Shown: in pieces, positions 53,316-64,000 of the stretch
Layout of the letters: the number at the start of each line of letters is the position of its first letter
Position numbering within the stretch: the stretch's first letter is position 1
From: Apostichopus japonicus
Lineage: Eukaryota > Echinodermata > Holothuroidea > Aspidochirotida > Stichopodidae
DNA length: 64,000 bases
Reading direction: 5' to 3'
NCBI RefSeq assembly: GCF_037975245.1
Contig: NC_092582.1
Span: 13,266,077-13,330,076, forward strand
Position numbers and translations under genes: made by a program
Notes under the pieces: model-generated
The model's database searches: none
The model's input: the letters and a program-made list of their open reading frames with translations, nothing else
What the model was told of the DNA's origin: nothing

Positions 53316-56300
53316 CTGTTAAAGGATAGAACAGATAAGATAATGTAGAAAAGATAATGGTTAAAACACACTGTAAAACAACTAAAACTGGAATTACAGA
53401 CATGAAAAGAAAATAATGAAATATGCCACAGAAAAGATGGAAAACCACAGTTAATGGGTTAATGTGTGAAATACAACACAGCTTGATGGCCAGAAGAAAT
53501 GTTTGGGGTTTCTACAGTGATTTAATAAGGTAATCTCTCTGACTAATTTTGCATATCTCTTTTAATTTATTTAATACGGGGAGTGGGTGGGGTAGGAAGG
53601 GAGGGGATGAGTTGAGCATGCCCGACAAGAAGGGTAGGGGGGGGTCGGTGGATAGCTTATAGCCCCAGTGGCAGGGAAACTTAGAAACCCTTGGGATAAA
53701 GAATATTGACTTTCTTTCTCAGTTAAGCTCTCCATAGACATCCCCTCCCTATAATTGTACCATGAATTTATACAGACTTAAAAAAACGGGGCCATGTGAC
53801 ATAATTGTACCCTGGGTGCTGATGCAGTACAGCATAGGGTGATGGGTGAGGGGAGGGGGGTACTTACATCCTTCCAATCTCTCCTCTAGCATGGATATCT
53901 GCTCACTGAGAGACTGTATCCTCTCAATTTGTGAAATGTGTTGATCGTTCAGCACTAAATGGTTGCTAGGCAACGGAACACTCGCAGCAGTAGTGCTAGT
54001 TACTGGTACCACCGGTAAGACAGCCGATGGTATTTGAAAGCTATTATATAATGTTTGATTTTTCTTCATTTCTCCTAATTCCTGTCAAATAATAAAAAAA
54101 ATAAGAAAACAATGTTGATTTGATGATGGGTTTTTTAGTGTATTTGGTTGAAAATAACAAAAATAAAGTGCATTTCAAAGTACATTGAACTATTAGTAAC
54201 ATTTCTTGGAGGAGATTTTTGCTATTCTTTGATAGTCTTTGGATCTGAGGGGTGTGTCTTATATTGCTATGACCGATAGACACTGCCAAAAATTATGTGA
54301 GAATGGTCTAAAAGAAATATTGTTGTCCTGAATGTTCTAGTTCACCAAAGAACTTCTAGACAGAGGAGGAGGGGAGTGGGTATGTGTTCAAATTAAAATA
54401 GAAAGTTTGAAGGGAATCAATTTTCTTTTAGAAGTATAAACTATCTGATGCACTTTCAAATTGGTTTCCTAAACTTATCGTAGGGTCTACACATTTTTAA
54501 TGGAAGTTCTAGTTAGACGTCATAACTGTAAATAACTTTTGATAACCGAAAAATAATAATCGAATAGTGAGATAATTTTGACCTGATTCCATGTAACTGA
54601 CACGGCATATAATATGTAAGGTGAATGTTAATGTCTCCCTCATTTCGTAAGTTACCTTCCCCTCACCCCCCCCCCTCCTTTGTGACGTTTTACAAGTGAA
54701 CGGTAAACTCACTCGTTCGACCAGTTCCACTCTAGCGGCCAGAGACTGGAATTCTGAACTGCATGATATACAAACTAAGGAGAAAGGGAGACAAATACAA
54801 GATTATTGATGTAAAAGGATAGTATAATTAATCTATAGTACAATTAAAGGATACTATAATTAAAGGATAGTTATTAATCTAATTCTCATATAATTTTAAA
54901 AGTGGGCGGGTTATTGAAAGTAGGCGGGTTAAAAATTTCAATGCAATTTTATCGCAAGATGTGAGTAAGTGGAAAATAGAGCAACCGGAGATAATTGGGC
55001 AAGTTTGGACTTCAGTTTTGGGCCAAAAGTGCTTCCTCGACTTTTATATGCAACTCCCTCCTCCCTCTCAAACCATAAACTCATACTCGTGGCATTAATC
55101 TATTAAAAGTAGCAATCTTCCTCAAATGGCCGAAGCATATGTCATTTGTGTAAAGGATTGATGCAGGATCCCAGAGGAATTTATCGATCGCGCTTCACTT
55201 TTTCTAACGTTTAGGTTAAGTTATTTTACGGAATGGTATTCAAAACAAATGCCATAAAAAATGCCCCTTTGTGCATCTCCATCAAGGCGAGTGCAGTTGT
55301 AGACTTAATTCTATGGATTAGGATAATTATCCAGTACTTACTAGCTTGAAAAGAATTCCAATGAGATGCAGCTTTTATCCGTATAGCAATAGCTTATACA
55401 CTACTGCAGTGTTTGCGGCACTGACTTACTATATATGGACATAGGCTATTACCCTACTTCCATGGTCTAACTATTGTTCGAAGGAGTTTCCAGTTACCTG
55501 CTGCCTTATTGCCCAGGGTTTTTGTATACAGTACAGTGATAATGAGGTACGTTTCCTCGAATCAGTTATACTTATTTACCGAGTTCGTTTTGTGTATTCT
55601 GTTCTTAATTTGAGGACTGGATGTAATATTATGTCCACGAGGGTTGTTTGTAACGCAAATGGAATTGGAACATAAGCGTATAGCCTAATCATTATGGCCA
55701 AAAATAGGATGTGTATATGAACTGTTTCCTGTTTTTTAGTCGATTTCGCTGTCATCATCAGTGCAGAATGGAGAAGGGGCAGGGGGCAGGGGTAATGGTG
55801 GGGTTTGGTAACGGTGCGATTGCTAGGGAGAATGGGGCTTATGGCAACAGGCTTGTTCAAGTATATATTGATATTGGTGGCAGTATAGTCACTTATGAAA
55901 GCCAAACGTCGTTACTCCGTCCGCGCTCCGATTATTTTCGTGATAAGAGACGGTTATGCATGGCTCTCATGAATTCTTGGATATTGTCAGTATATCCTAC
56001 CTTGGCATGTTCTGGTATCTGCGGTTAATGCAAATCCTTCATAGCAACCACATTGGTAAGTTCCGTTAGTGTTCTTACAGATCTGACTGCAGCCATGATA
56101 GTCGTGTTCACACTCATTCACATCTGACAGAAAAGGAAAACGAACAAACATTGTTATAGATTATCTGTATTGTTCCCAAAAATAATGCTAGAAATTTAGT
56201 CAAATAATGGCCACTCGTTTTCAATATTAAAAATGCATTGATTGTGCTATGTGACCCTGAAAACCGTATGTATGTATTTTAGATCCTCCTGCAAGCAAGA

Positions 56301-59300
56301 ACTCGCGAAGAAGCCATCATTGGCTTATCAAAGCCGCAAGCTGACCGAAGTCAGTCTCTTAGATTCATATTTAACGTCCATGATTATGAATATGCCCAAA
56401 TGCCTCTCTGAGACTCTGAAACTCATTATCGTATATTATATAAACTGTCTTGATATGATTTCGAAAATGAGAAACTCCAGGAAAGATCTTTTGAAGCTAG
56501 AATTGGTGACTGTTTGATATTTTACTTAAAAGATTCATGAACTCTTGAAGACTATTGCGACTTTTGAAGCATGTACACTTAATGAGGGGTGGGGTGTAGG
56601 GCGGGGGGTAATGATAATTATATTGATGTGAGCGGGTTTTTTTTCTTCTGTTTCTGGTAAGTTATAGGACTACCACAAGTTACTTATCTTTATTTAACCA
56701 ATGCGCAGTGCGCACATGTATACTCACCATCTGCACATAATCTCCCGGACCACCCTCTTCGGCATGCGCAATGGTCCGGCGAGACGCAAAGGCCACCATT
56801 TTGACATTCTGGTGTACACGTGGCTAATAACAAAACAAAAAAAGGATACACATTGGGTGGGAAATGTTCATTAATTAGTGGAAATGAACCAGAAAGCAGA
56901 TGGATAGCATTGGCTAATGTGTTGAAGACTGTAAGAGAGACTTATGTTAACTCATCTTTATCTTTCATGATGTTGTAGTTAGCATATATCAACAACAAAT
57001 GTTACGTAATCAATGGAGCTTGCAGTATTAATCAAAACCATTATCGATCCACCATTCGTCGATAGGACTTATTCTAGCTAAGCTGCACTAATTTAACATA
57101 CGAATCCTTCTAGTCAAACTCAGATGCAGGTAATGTGCTCAAATCCGTTATCTTGCCTTTCAAATTAGAACTGTCAATTATGTGTCTATATGACAACTTT
57201 TGAAAATCCAATGTTTTGGTAAAATCTTAATTAGATTTACTTTTAATATGCATGTTATAAAGTCTTGTACCATACACCAAATAGAAAATCTGCGCCGACA
57301 AAGCAATGTTGCGACATTTCCTTCAAATACGTTACCAAGCCTAGATCAGGGACGAAACCGGGGGGGGTGGGGGCAATGGGAGCGAAGTCGCCCCCCCCCC
57401 TTTTGAGTACCCGAAAAATAAAATTTAACTAATAGCTGGAAATATCATTGAAGCCCTCTCTTCAGGCTGAATGAAGCTAAGCGACCCTTCTCAGTATTTC
57501 CGCTAACAGTTCGTCTGCTACGTAATACGATACTCTTATTATTGTTTATTTCCTGCAACGTGGGAGGCATTTTGGACAACCATTTGCTTTGTACATAAGA
57601 GTAGCCTAATAATGCTCCCTTTTGTAGAAGTACCCCCTTTAAAAATCTGCTCCCCCCTTCCCTCCTCTTTCAAATTTTTGGTTACGTCCCTGGCCTAGAT
57701 GCACGTTTTGTTTCACATGGATTAAGTTAAGTAACTCGGGACGATTGGAACAAATTTGGTAACTGTCTGCCACTCGGTATTAAGCGGATGAATGCGTCGT
57801 ATATCATTAGTGCAAAGATTGAGATCCATCTTAACAAAATTTTGACCGCGAATAGTAACGGAAAATCTATGTTGTCAACGTTTTATTTTCACCATGTACG
57901 TGGTATACGCATAGCCTAACGTATAAGGAAGTTACATAGGGTATGCTACCCTAACCAAGCCATGCAGTTTAGCTCAACGTGGTCTTAGATCAAACCTATC
58001 TCCAAGCCATACCGAGTCTTTGTAAAAAAAAAACTGGAACATCAAAGTTACATAAACATTAAGGCCAGTTTTATTCCTTGGTCATCCGGAGGTAAACAAC
58101 TATGTTTCCTTTACTTTACTTAGACGTGGAGAGCCCCTACCCCTGGACACTGTGAATAGTAATCTTAACGGACAAAGCTATTCTCTGTTGTAGGAAGTTT
58201 CAATAATATCTCGGCAATTAAAATATACCTTTTGTTATTGATAGGAAATAATGTACGAAGATAGCAGAGCTATTTCAGTTAAAGATATGCTTGGCCGGTA
58301 TATGGAGTGAATTTGTAGCAGGTGGTGCGGTGAAAGAAGACACTAGTAAAATAGCACATAGGTCAGCTTTGGTATAAAGTAAGGGTATTTGTTTCAATAC
58401 TCTAAACTTAAAACCGTTTTGGTGAATAGAGCATTGATAACATTTTCGTCTTTAATCGGATCAGAAAAAATGGAGTGGTAATGCTAAAATTATACAAGGC
58501 ATATCTCTGACGGAAGGGGGGGGGAGGGTTCTGGTTATTTAGTGGCATGGGGTATACCATGAACCACCTATTTGAACATGCCCATACTGTTTAGCTTATA
58601 CAAATACCAGTATAGATATAATGGGTTTAGGGTTGATGTGGTCCCAGGTTAGCCGAAATCGTGACAGAATGTATCTAGTAATATAACCATGCCAAATGAT
58701 GTACGGTGGGGGGGGGGGGGGGGAAATTCTCACCATTCAGTTAATTAATATAACCGTTGGTATCTATAATGTTTACATACCCCACCCACCCAACCACCCC
58801 CTCTCTCCACAGAATCGCACTGTTCAATCTTCGATCCCATGCTACTTCGGCATGTTGAGAATATCCAGTATCGTCAGGGGTGGATGCAGAATTTTATAAA
58901 GGGAGATATATGGGGTTCCTCGAGACAAATTAAACATTAGACATAAAACTAATATTTTAACTTTTCTGTGAGGTTGAAAAGGGGTGTAATCCTTCATACC
59001 CGGCCCCCTCCCATCCCCTCCCTTCCTGGAATTGCGCATAATCGTTTTGAATTGTGATAGGGTTTGAATCTGATGTACTGATGTACTTTAGTACCAAGGA
59101 GTTGTAAAACATCACCATCTTCCCGATCTTATTTCGGTGGGTGTGTATGGGTGTGGGGGTGTAGGGGGGGGGGCTACTTACGTATAGAACAATGGTTTGA
59201 TCTGCCATTTGCCTGCTTCCATCCCATGCAACATTTATATCTGGTTTCTCCGTTCCGATCTACTGCTGGCTGAGAGGTCTGTTGTGACGTGTACGTGACG

Positions 59301-60231
59301 TAACGCTTCCTATACCCCAAATGATACACGGTCCTGTGCGAGTAAGAAATATTGGCAAAAATACAAATAAAAAATGGTGAAGGGAAGAATACCGGTATGG
59401 TAGGAGAATAAAGTGATACATGGACGAGAAAGAAGTGGGATAGATCAAGGTTTTTTTAAATCAGCTCGTGGTGATTGAAATAGCCCCCACCCTTTGCACT
59501 TAGGAACTCGACTGGGAACAAAACAGCATGGGTCAGACGCGTCACAACTGAAACCCTTTGTAATGCCCACATTAACAATACCAGATATGTCTCGCTGACA
59601 CATAGCCTACTGTAAGAGTCACGGGATTATTAATGGTAATTGTTATTATTATTTTTATTATAACTAGTATTATAATACTATTGATGCATATGCATTACCC
59701 TCTACATATAGTGTACATGTTAGCCATGTACTTTTACAATGTGGACAGCAATATCGAGGTGATTACTTTTTATCACTTTGGCTTAAAGTCATACAATAGG
59801 ATGAAAATCGTAGCACTAGCTGGACAAATATCCTAAATAACATCGATAAAAATCTTCGATGAAAACTAGATCAATATAATACCGTCAGATGAAAGTCATG
59901 CTTGGATCATTTCAAGTGTCATTATCAGGCAAATCGCATTTTGGATTTGTCAATATATTGGATCATTTCCTACGGCACATAGGATGTATGAAAAGCGTAC
60001 CCCGAACCACGAGGACTCAAGGAAGTACTGAGGATGAAAGTGAAGTCTGTTGATAAGTGAATGCATTAGTTAGCGTTAGACGTGGTACTTTAAATTTACC
60101 TGTATCTGGTACATCTTGTGTTGTAGCCACACCGAATCGTATATGGTTTAAAAACCGGTTTACAGTAAGTCTCTATTGTTATACCGGATGTTACATGGTC
60201 TTGATAGGCAGAATTTCGGCAGACATGTTCA
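53248..60231 (-). CDS. EGFL7: EGFL7-type secreted protein (EMI, EGF, EGF-Ca, coiled coil), 5'-partial
   Basis: Exons in transcript order: 60231-60100, 59333-59182, 56823-56728, 56123-56001, 54774-54713, 54081-53868, 53315-53248. All borders are AG/GT and phases match, giving 281 residues and a TGA at 53250-53248. Order: EMI, EGF, calcium-binding EGF, leucine-rich coiled coil, basic tail. The coil ending RIQSLSEQISMLEERLEGC is close to the end of vertebrate EGFL7 in both sequence and position, and the total length is similar. Vertebrate EGFL7 is secreted by endothelium and acts in vessel tube formation and Notch modulation; in an invertebrate the role is unknown. The first listed exon is entered in phase 2, so a signal-peptide exon is missing. 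The RGD present in the first EGF of human EGFL7 is not there (SGR instead). EGFL8 is the other possible name. Confidence 0.88.
53868..54774 (-). CDS. EGFL7: Coiled-coil exons of the EGFL7-type gene (54774-54713, 54081-53868)
   Basis: The small 62-nt exon encodes a Cys pair and SEFQSLAARVELVER. Its acceptor is the TTAG at 54778-54775, after a strong pyrimidine tract; a second AG 15 bases further in would break the frame. The next exon begins ELGEMKKNQTLYNSFQIP, has a Pro/Thr/Val-rich linker and ends ISQIERIQSLSEQISMLEER. Heptad-spaced Leu/Ile suggests a coiled coil interrupted by the linker. Confidence 0.87.
54775..56000 (-). other. Intron of the EGFL7-type gene between EGF and coil
   Basis: The phases of the flanking exons fit directly, so no extra coding exon is needed here. 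Open frames around 55576-55905 are not supported by splice sites. Confidence 0.65.
56001..56823 (-). CDS. EGFL7: EGF and calcium-binding EGF of the EGFL7-type gene (exons 56823-56728, 56123-56001)
   Basis: The first exon encodes TCTPECQNGGLCVSPDHC, then ACRRGWSGRLCAD. The second encodes DVNECEHDYHGCSQICKNTN, then YQCGCYEGFALTADTRTC. Both are phase 1-1 modules. The pairing of an EGF lacking the calcium motif with a DVNEC calcium-binding EGF is that of EGFL7/8. Donors are GTGAGT and GTAGGA. Confidence 0.9.
56266..56390 (-). repeat. tRNA-derived SINE (family 1), 5' truncated
   Basis: Only the tail half is present: (GTAT)n, CTCCTGCAAGCAAGAACTCG and the ATTCATATTTAACGTCCATG block. The tRNA head is missing. 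It lies in an EGFL7 intron, in the sense orientation for that gene. Confidence 0.82.
56824..59181 (-). other. Large intron of the EGFL7-type gene
   Basis: It separates the EMI exon from the first EGF exon. It contains the hAT-like element at 57347-57692 and G-rich tracts near 58510, 58705 and 59160. I saw no further exon. Confidence 0.7.
57347..57692. mobile_element. hAT-like MITE (346 bp)
   Basis: The ends are CAGGGACGAAACC and GGTTACGTCCCTG, inverted with one mismatch. Perfect 8-base duplications GCCTAGAT flank it at 57339 and 57693. It lies in an EGFL7 intron. Confidence 0.87.
59182..60231 (-). CDS. EGFL7: EMI domain of the EGFL7-type gene (exons 60231-60100 and 59333-59182)
   Basis: The first exon reads EHVCRNSAYQDHVTSG, then TYCKPVFKPYTIRCGYNTRC. 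A phase-2 junction rebuilds an Arg, giving TRYRTVYHLGYRKRY. The second exon ends TRYKCCMGWKQANGRSNHC. This is a full EMI domain: an N-terminal Cys, the 'RC..YRTVY...YR..Y' centre and the final 'Y.CC.GW'. The acceptor of the first exon is at 60233-60232. Extending it upstream meets an in-frame stop before any ATG, so another exon must precede it. Confidence 0.9.
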
Positions 60232-61980
60232 CTAGAAGAGAAATGAAAACAGTGAAAAGAACGGTGACACAAGACCTCACGTCACCTGAGTGGAGGTGTA
60301 AGCGTGCCCCCCTACTGGGGAGTCGACCATCGGAGTGGCACCTCCCTGACCCAACACTGAAGTTTGGACATGTACCGGATACAGAGAGACACGTGCTCAC
60401 CTTGAATTCTGACATCCGCAGTATAAGGCTGTAAAATGTTATAGGCCACTTGTTTTGCGAGAAAATCATTGTAGTAAAACAAGAACGCTTTTCTGTACCG
60501 TTCGAGAGTTTACTTTGTCCTCTTTTACAAGCTTGTAAGAGAGTCGTGAAATTACGATTACAACAAGTATCTCTCTTTCTCTATTTATTACTGATATAGA
60601 TCACTTTATTTGAGATACAGTGATGTATATAATACCCCACCTCCCACCCCTTTTTCCAAAAAGAAAGAAAAAGAAACCCAATAAACTAAAAAAAACAAGG
60701 GGAGTGGGGAGGGAGTAGAATCTTGTCCTACGGTAAACTTGCCTCGATCACAGTCATATATCAGAAACCGAAGACTACTTGGATTAAAATTCTGAAATTC
60801 CCAGACTTGATAAGTGGTCGGCAGCTAAACGTGACATTCTCCTGTCATTTCTGTTGAGCTCAGTGAGTCAGTCAACTTTGTCGAGATAGTCTCAACTTTG
60901 GTAAAGCACGGTATATAAAAGATAATGTATGATATATAAATAAAAGGGCGGGAAAACGATTGACCCAATCTTCTGTGGCATTTTATATCTAACACTGAGT
61001 AATAGCCCACGGGATTTCTATAGGGTCCCAGTCGTCATGGCGACAGTATTCACTGATCAATTTCAAATAAAAACAAGATCAGTTGACAAAATCAATACAA
61101 AATATCTCATTTTATATAGCACCACTATCCCCCTATACCCTCCCAAACTCCCGATATATAAGCCACTCTCAGGAAAAAAGGTGATAAGCCATCAATATGC
61201 CCCTTACCATTTCTGAATTCGAAACTTGTACGGTATGCTATAGCCTACCATTGAATACTCAGTACTGTGAAATGCACAACAGTTCTACAATATGAGGGAA
61301 ATGCCCCCCCCCCCCCCCCCACCTCCCTCAAAAAAGAGAAGATAAGGTTTGTAACATTAAATTGTTAACAAGTCAAGAATATCTGAAATAATTCAGGGCC
61401 ATTTATTTCATCATTTTCCCCTTCATCTTCTTTTGGTCACCGACAACTTGATGTCTCCACGGATTTGGAATGACATAGTTATTTTTCTCTATGGGAGTCT
61501 CCCTATTGAACAAACTGCCAGAAAGCATTTCACCACTGGCGGGCGCTATAGTCTGTTATGAGATGTTGCAGACCCGATCCCCTTTATCTTTATCGATGTC
61601 TGTATAGGAGATCAGTATTTTGCCCTGACTCACCCGCCAATTTGTGAGGGAGAGACATGTCTTATCTAAGCTAACTTTAATCCTAAGCGAGACCATAATC
61701 ATTAGACACCGTCGATGTTTGTAAATATTAGGATATTCTCAGGTGATATCAGATCATAAAAGTCATGATCCTCTCTCCGATAGGTCCATGATAATCAAAC
61801 ACAATGGACATTATACTAACAAACTCGATTGCTTCTAACCAAAAGATTGAAGAGATTTTATAGTGGGTCCGCTGAACCGCTGAATGACTTACCCGCTGTT
61901 CTATATCGTTTGGTCTATTGGGATATTATACGGTTTTACATACTCATAGTCATATAAGGCGAATAGAGGGCGCAGTTTGT
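60232..61980. other. 5' flank or first intron of the EGFL7-type gene, no supported exon
   Basis: I searched the - strand for a signal-peptide exon ending in phase 2 and found none convincing. A possible ATG frame ending at a GTGAGC donor (60469-60401) ends in phase 0 and does not fit. The rest is low-complexity intronic or intergenic DNA with a poly-C tract near 61303. Confidence 0.5.
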
Positions 61981-61988
61981 TTGGGGCG

Positions 61989-62565
61989 CAAGGGCGGCGG
62001 AAGCATTTTTAATCTGGGGGGGCACCGACATCAAAGGGCACTTTGCAGAAATTCGATTGGACTGATGCAGCCTTATATTTAGTACCCTTTATAACTCTTA
62101 TCTTATTTGTGTATACACAGCACTCCATCAACGCCCCCCCCCCCCAAAGGAAAATATGCATACTATCATGTGAAATCATGTTAGTTGCTAATGTAGGAAT
62201 CTGCCGAATTAGACTTTATTCCTTGTTAATATCTTAAAAAAAAATTTTCCATTCGAAAAGGCTTTGAGTTTGACCCACAGAAATTCATTAAAAGTCAGGG
62301 GCATAGCCAGGATTAGCAAAGTTGTATGCACGGCTATCTGAGCGGAGCGCCACCATAGGTTGGCGCGGAGCGTACAAGAAAATTTTTGGTTTTACAATGC
62401 CCTCAGATGGCCGGAAACGGCCCTTCCCGAGTGTTCATTCTGGTTCCCTGGCCTCTTGCTGACTTGAGACACCTCAATTTTTATGTAGAAAAAGGGCACA
62501 TTTTTAACCTGAGGAAAAGTGGGGGGGCACGTGCCCCCTGTGCCCCCCCGGTTCCGCCGCCCTTG
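61989..62565. mobile_element. hAT-like non-autonomous element (577 bp)
   Basis: The ends are CAAGGGCGGCGGAA and TTCCGCCGCCCTTG, perfectly inverted over 14 bases. Perfect 8-base duplications TTGGGGCG flank it at 61981 and 62566. No transposase frame is present. Confidence 0.88.
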
Positions 62566-62573
62566 TTGGGGCG

Positions 62574-64000
62574 AGAGAAGTATTACAGAAAACGGAAAAT
62601 CTGAGCAGAGTGCTTAATTCTAAGTGGACAATATTGTATTTGCCGATAGTGATGGGGGCTAGGGGGGGGGGGAAGGGTGGGTGCATATTTAGATCTAACG
62701 ATATATCGGACATATCGAGTGAAAGCATAATAAGATGATAAGGTTGTTGTCTTCCAATCAGGTTTTGTATCAAACCTGACAAGCCAATTTGCTTGCTCTA
62801 TTAAGCATTGCGGTTAATACAGTGTTGGTTAGTAATAAATGAAAAAAACTGATAAAATCATGCTAGGTATGATGTCAAAGAGGCATAGGAAAGAGGGAAC
62901 ATTAATGTATTATTGTCGTGGGATAGTTTTATCCTGCCATGGTAAGCAGTGTAAGGTAAAATTACTCCCAGGATCGAAAATGGTAAGAGGGAAACACACG
63001 AAGACAACGACAAAACTGAAAGGAAATAAAAGAAACAGTGACTTCTATATATTATGCATGTCACGGTATCATAAACCAATTTAATTTTGCACAAAAAGAC
63101 AACTGCAACAACAAAATTTCATAACAGATGTTGCGGCCTTGGGAAGTGAAGTCACCGACCGCATGGGTAATGCTATAAGTTAACAGCCCATGGAACGCCT
63201 GTCGTGTCTACCTCAATAGTTTGAGAAACGTGAAATATTACGTTTTATCAAACGAAACCAAATTTTTGTAGATAATTGCTCTTGCAGATTTCTTCATCTC
63301 ATCCGACTTGTCATGTATGACATTCAAAGAACTCACCAAAGATTGGCCCAAACCCACAAAAATTATAGCACTGTTGTATGTATGGGTGTATGTTTGTATG
63401 TATATTAGATGTGTTAGTGTTAGTGTACTAATGTGTTAGTGTACTAAACGTGTCGTTATCAACCTCTTTCTTTGCGGTAAGCAAAGCGGATTCTTATAGG
63501 CACACAACGACAATAATTCGTGCGTTGCTTCATCGGTAATATTATCATATCGCTCGAGACAGAGTAATGAATAACACAAAAAAACAGCCGTGTGAATTCT
63601 CCGTGACAACCTAGTTGCCTACCACTATATTTAGACAGCTGTTCTCCCTAAGCTGTAAATCTCTCTCGGAGTATTGTCCCCTCTGTTCATTGATGACGTC
63701 ATTATCAATTAAAGCAGCTGGTTGTGCTGTAACTCGGTGTCTCCATGTACACATAGAAATGAACACAAGGTATATCGATATGTCATTGCATTAGTGCCAC
63801 ACACAACTATCTATCACCCAAATTTATAAGGAATTGCGTTATTTTTACCAAAAGACAAAGGCATATCAATAATTTACCAGGGCCCATCTAGCATGCATAA
63901 ATATTGACCTACACCTCTATATGTAGACTAAGTTACATTTTAATCCCTGGTTCGAAATTGCTACTGTTATATATTTTGGGATATTTAGGGCCTATACCCA
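62574..64000. other. No gene seen
   Basis: Open frames of up to 92 codons exist on both strands but show no domain, codon pattern or splice context. Short (GTAT)n-like and TGTTAGTG repeats are present near 63375-63450. Confidence 0.5.

Noticed and set aside
54713-54759. Acceptor at 54761-54760 (TGCAG) for the small coil exon
   Set aside because: It would leave the phase-1 junction out of frame. The TTAG acceptor at 54778-54775 follows a better pyrimidine tract and keeps the frame.
58858-59035. A further hAT-like element starting CAGGGGTGGATGCAG
   Set aside because: No convincing inverted partner or 8-base duplication on the right side.
53316-60099. A miR-126-like hairpin in an EGFL7 intron, as in vertebrates
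   Set aside because: I looked for the miR-126 core on the coding strand of the introns and saw no match; folding of all introns was not possible by eye.
60057-60434. 125-codon plus-strand open frame
   Set aside because: It lies antisense over the EMI exon of the EGFL7-type gene, which has matching phases and family motifs; the plus frame shows no domain.
1-64000. CRISPR arrays, operons, phage or plasmid features
   Set aside because: The window is intron-rich animal DNA; the tandem repeats present lack the repeat-spacer structure of CRISPR.

Overview
The window is animal genomic DNA: short exons with GT..AG borders, long AT-rich introns, tRNA-derived SINEs and several families of short inverted-repeat DNA transposons. 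There are no operons and no prokaryotic signals. Gene content (a MUC4/Mesh-like NIDO-AMOP-VWD protein with SEA domains, and an EGFL7-type protein with an EMI domain) points to a deuterostome. I favour a marine invertebrate, probably an echinoderm, but the sequence alone does not prove the species. Layout: (1) From the left edge to 51948, on the + strand, lies the 3' part of one very large gene. I could trace 54 consecutive coding exons whose reading frame stays open across every junction; they give about 2,964 residues to the stop. The 5' exons lie left of the window. Domain order is C8, TIL, TILa-like/EGF, 2 LDLa, 2 sushi, EGF, calcium-binding EGF, NIDO, AMOP, VWD (with a GDPH site), a spacer with an RKRR site, a cadherin-like domain, 2 EGF, an array of 22 EGFs, SEA, 2 EGF, SEA, EGF, a Thr/Ser-rich stalk, one transmembrane helix and a cytoplasmic tail of about 160 residues with an NPYY motif. 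It should be a cell-surface mucin or adhesion receptor with several possible cleavage points. (2) Converging on it from the - strand is an EGFL7-type gene, with coding exons from 60231 down to the stop at 53248: EMI, EGF, calcium-binding EGF, coiled coil and a basic Cys-containing tail, a secreted matrix protein. Its signal-peptide exon was not found. The two stop codons are about 1.3 kb apart and the predicted 3' ends may overlap. (3) From 60232 to the right edge I see no supported coding exon, only an intron or 5' flank carrying a hAT-like element. Introns hold at least eight copies of one tRNA-derived SINE, a second SINE-like element, five copies of a MITE with TTAA-like ends (one split by a 2.4-kb Harbinger-like element), three hAT-like elements with 8-bp target duplications, and several minisatellites. 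Some repeats are copies of the gene's own exon-intron borders.
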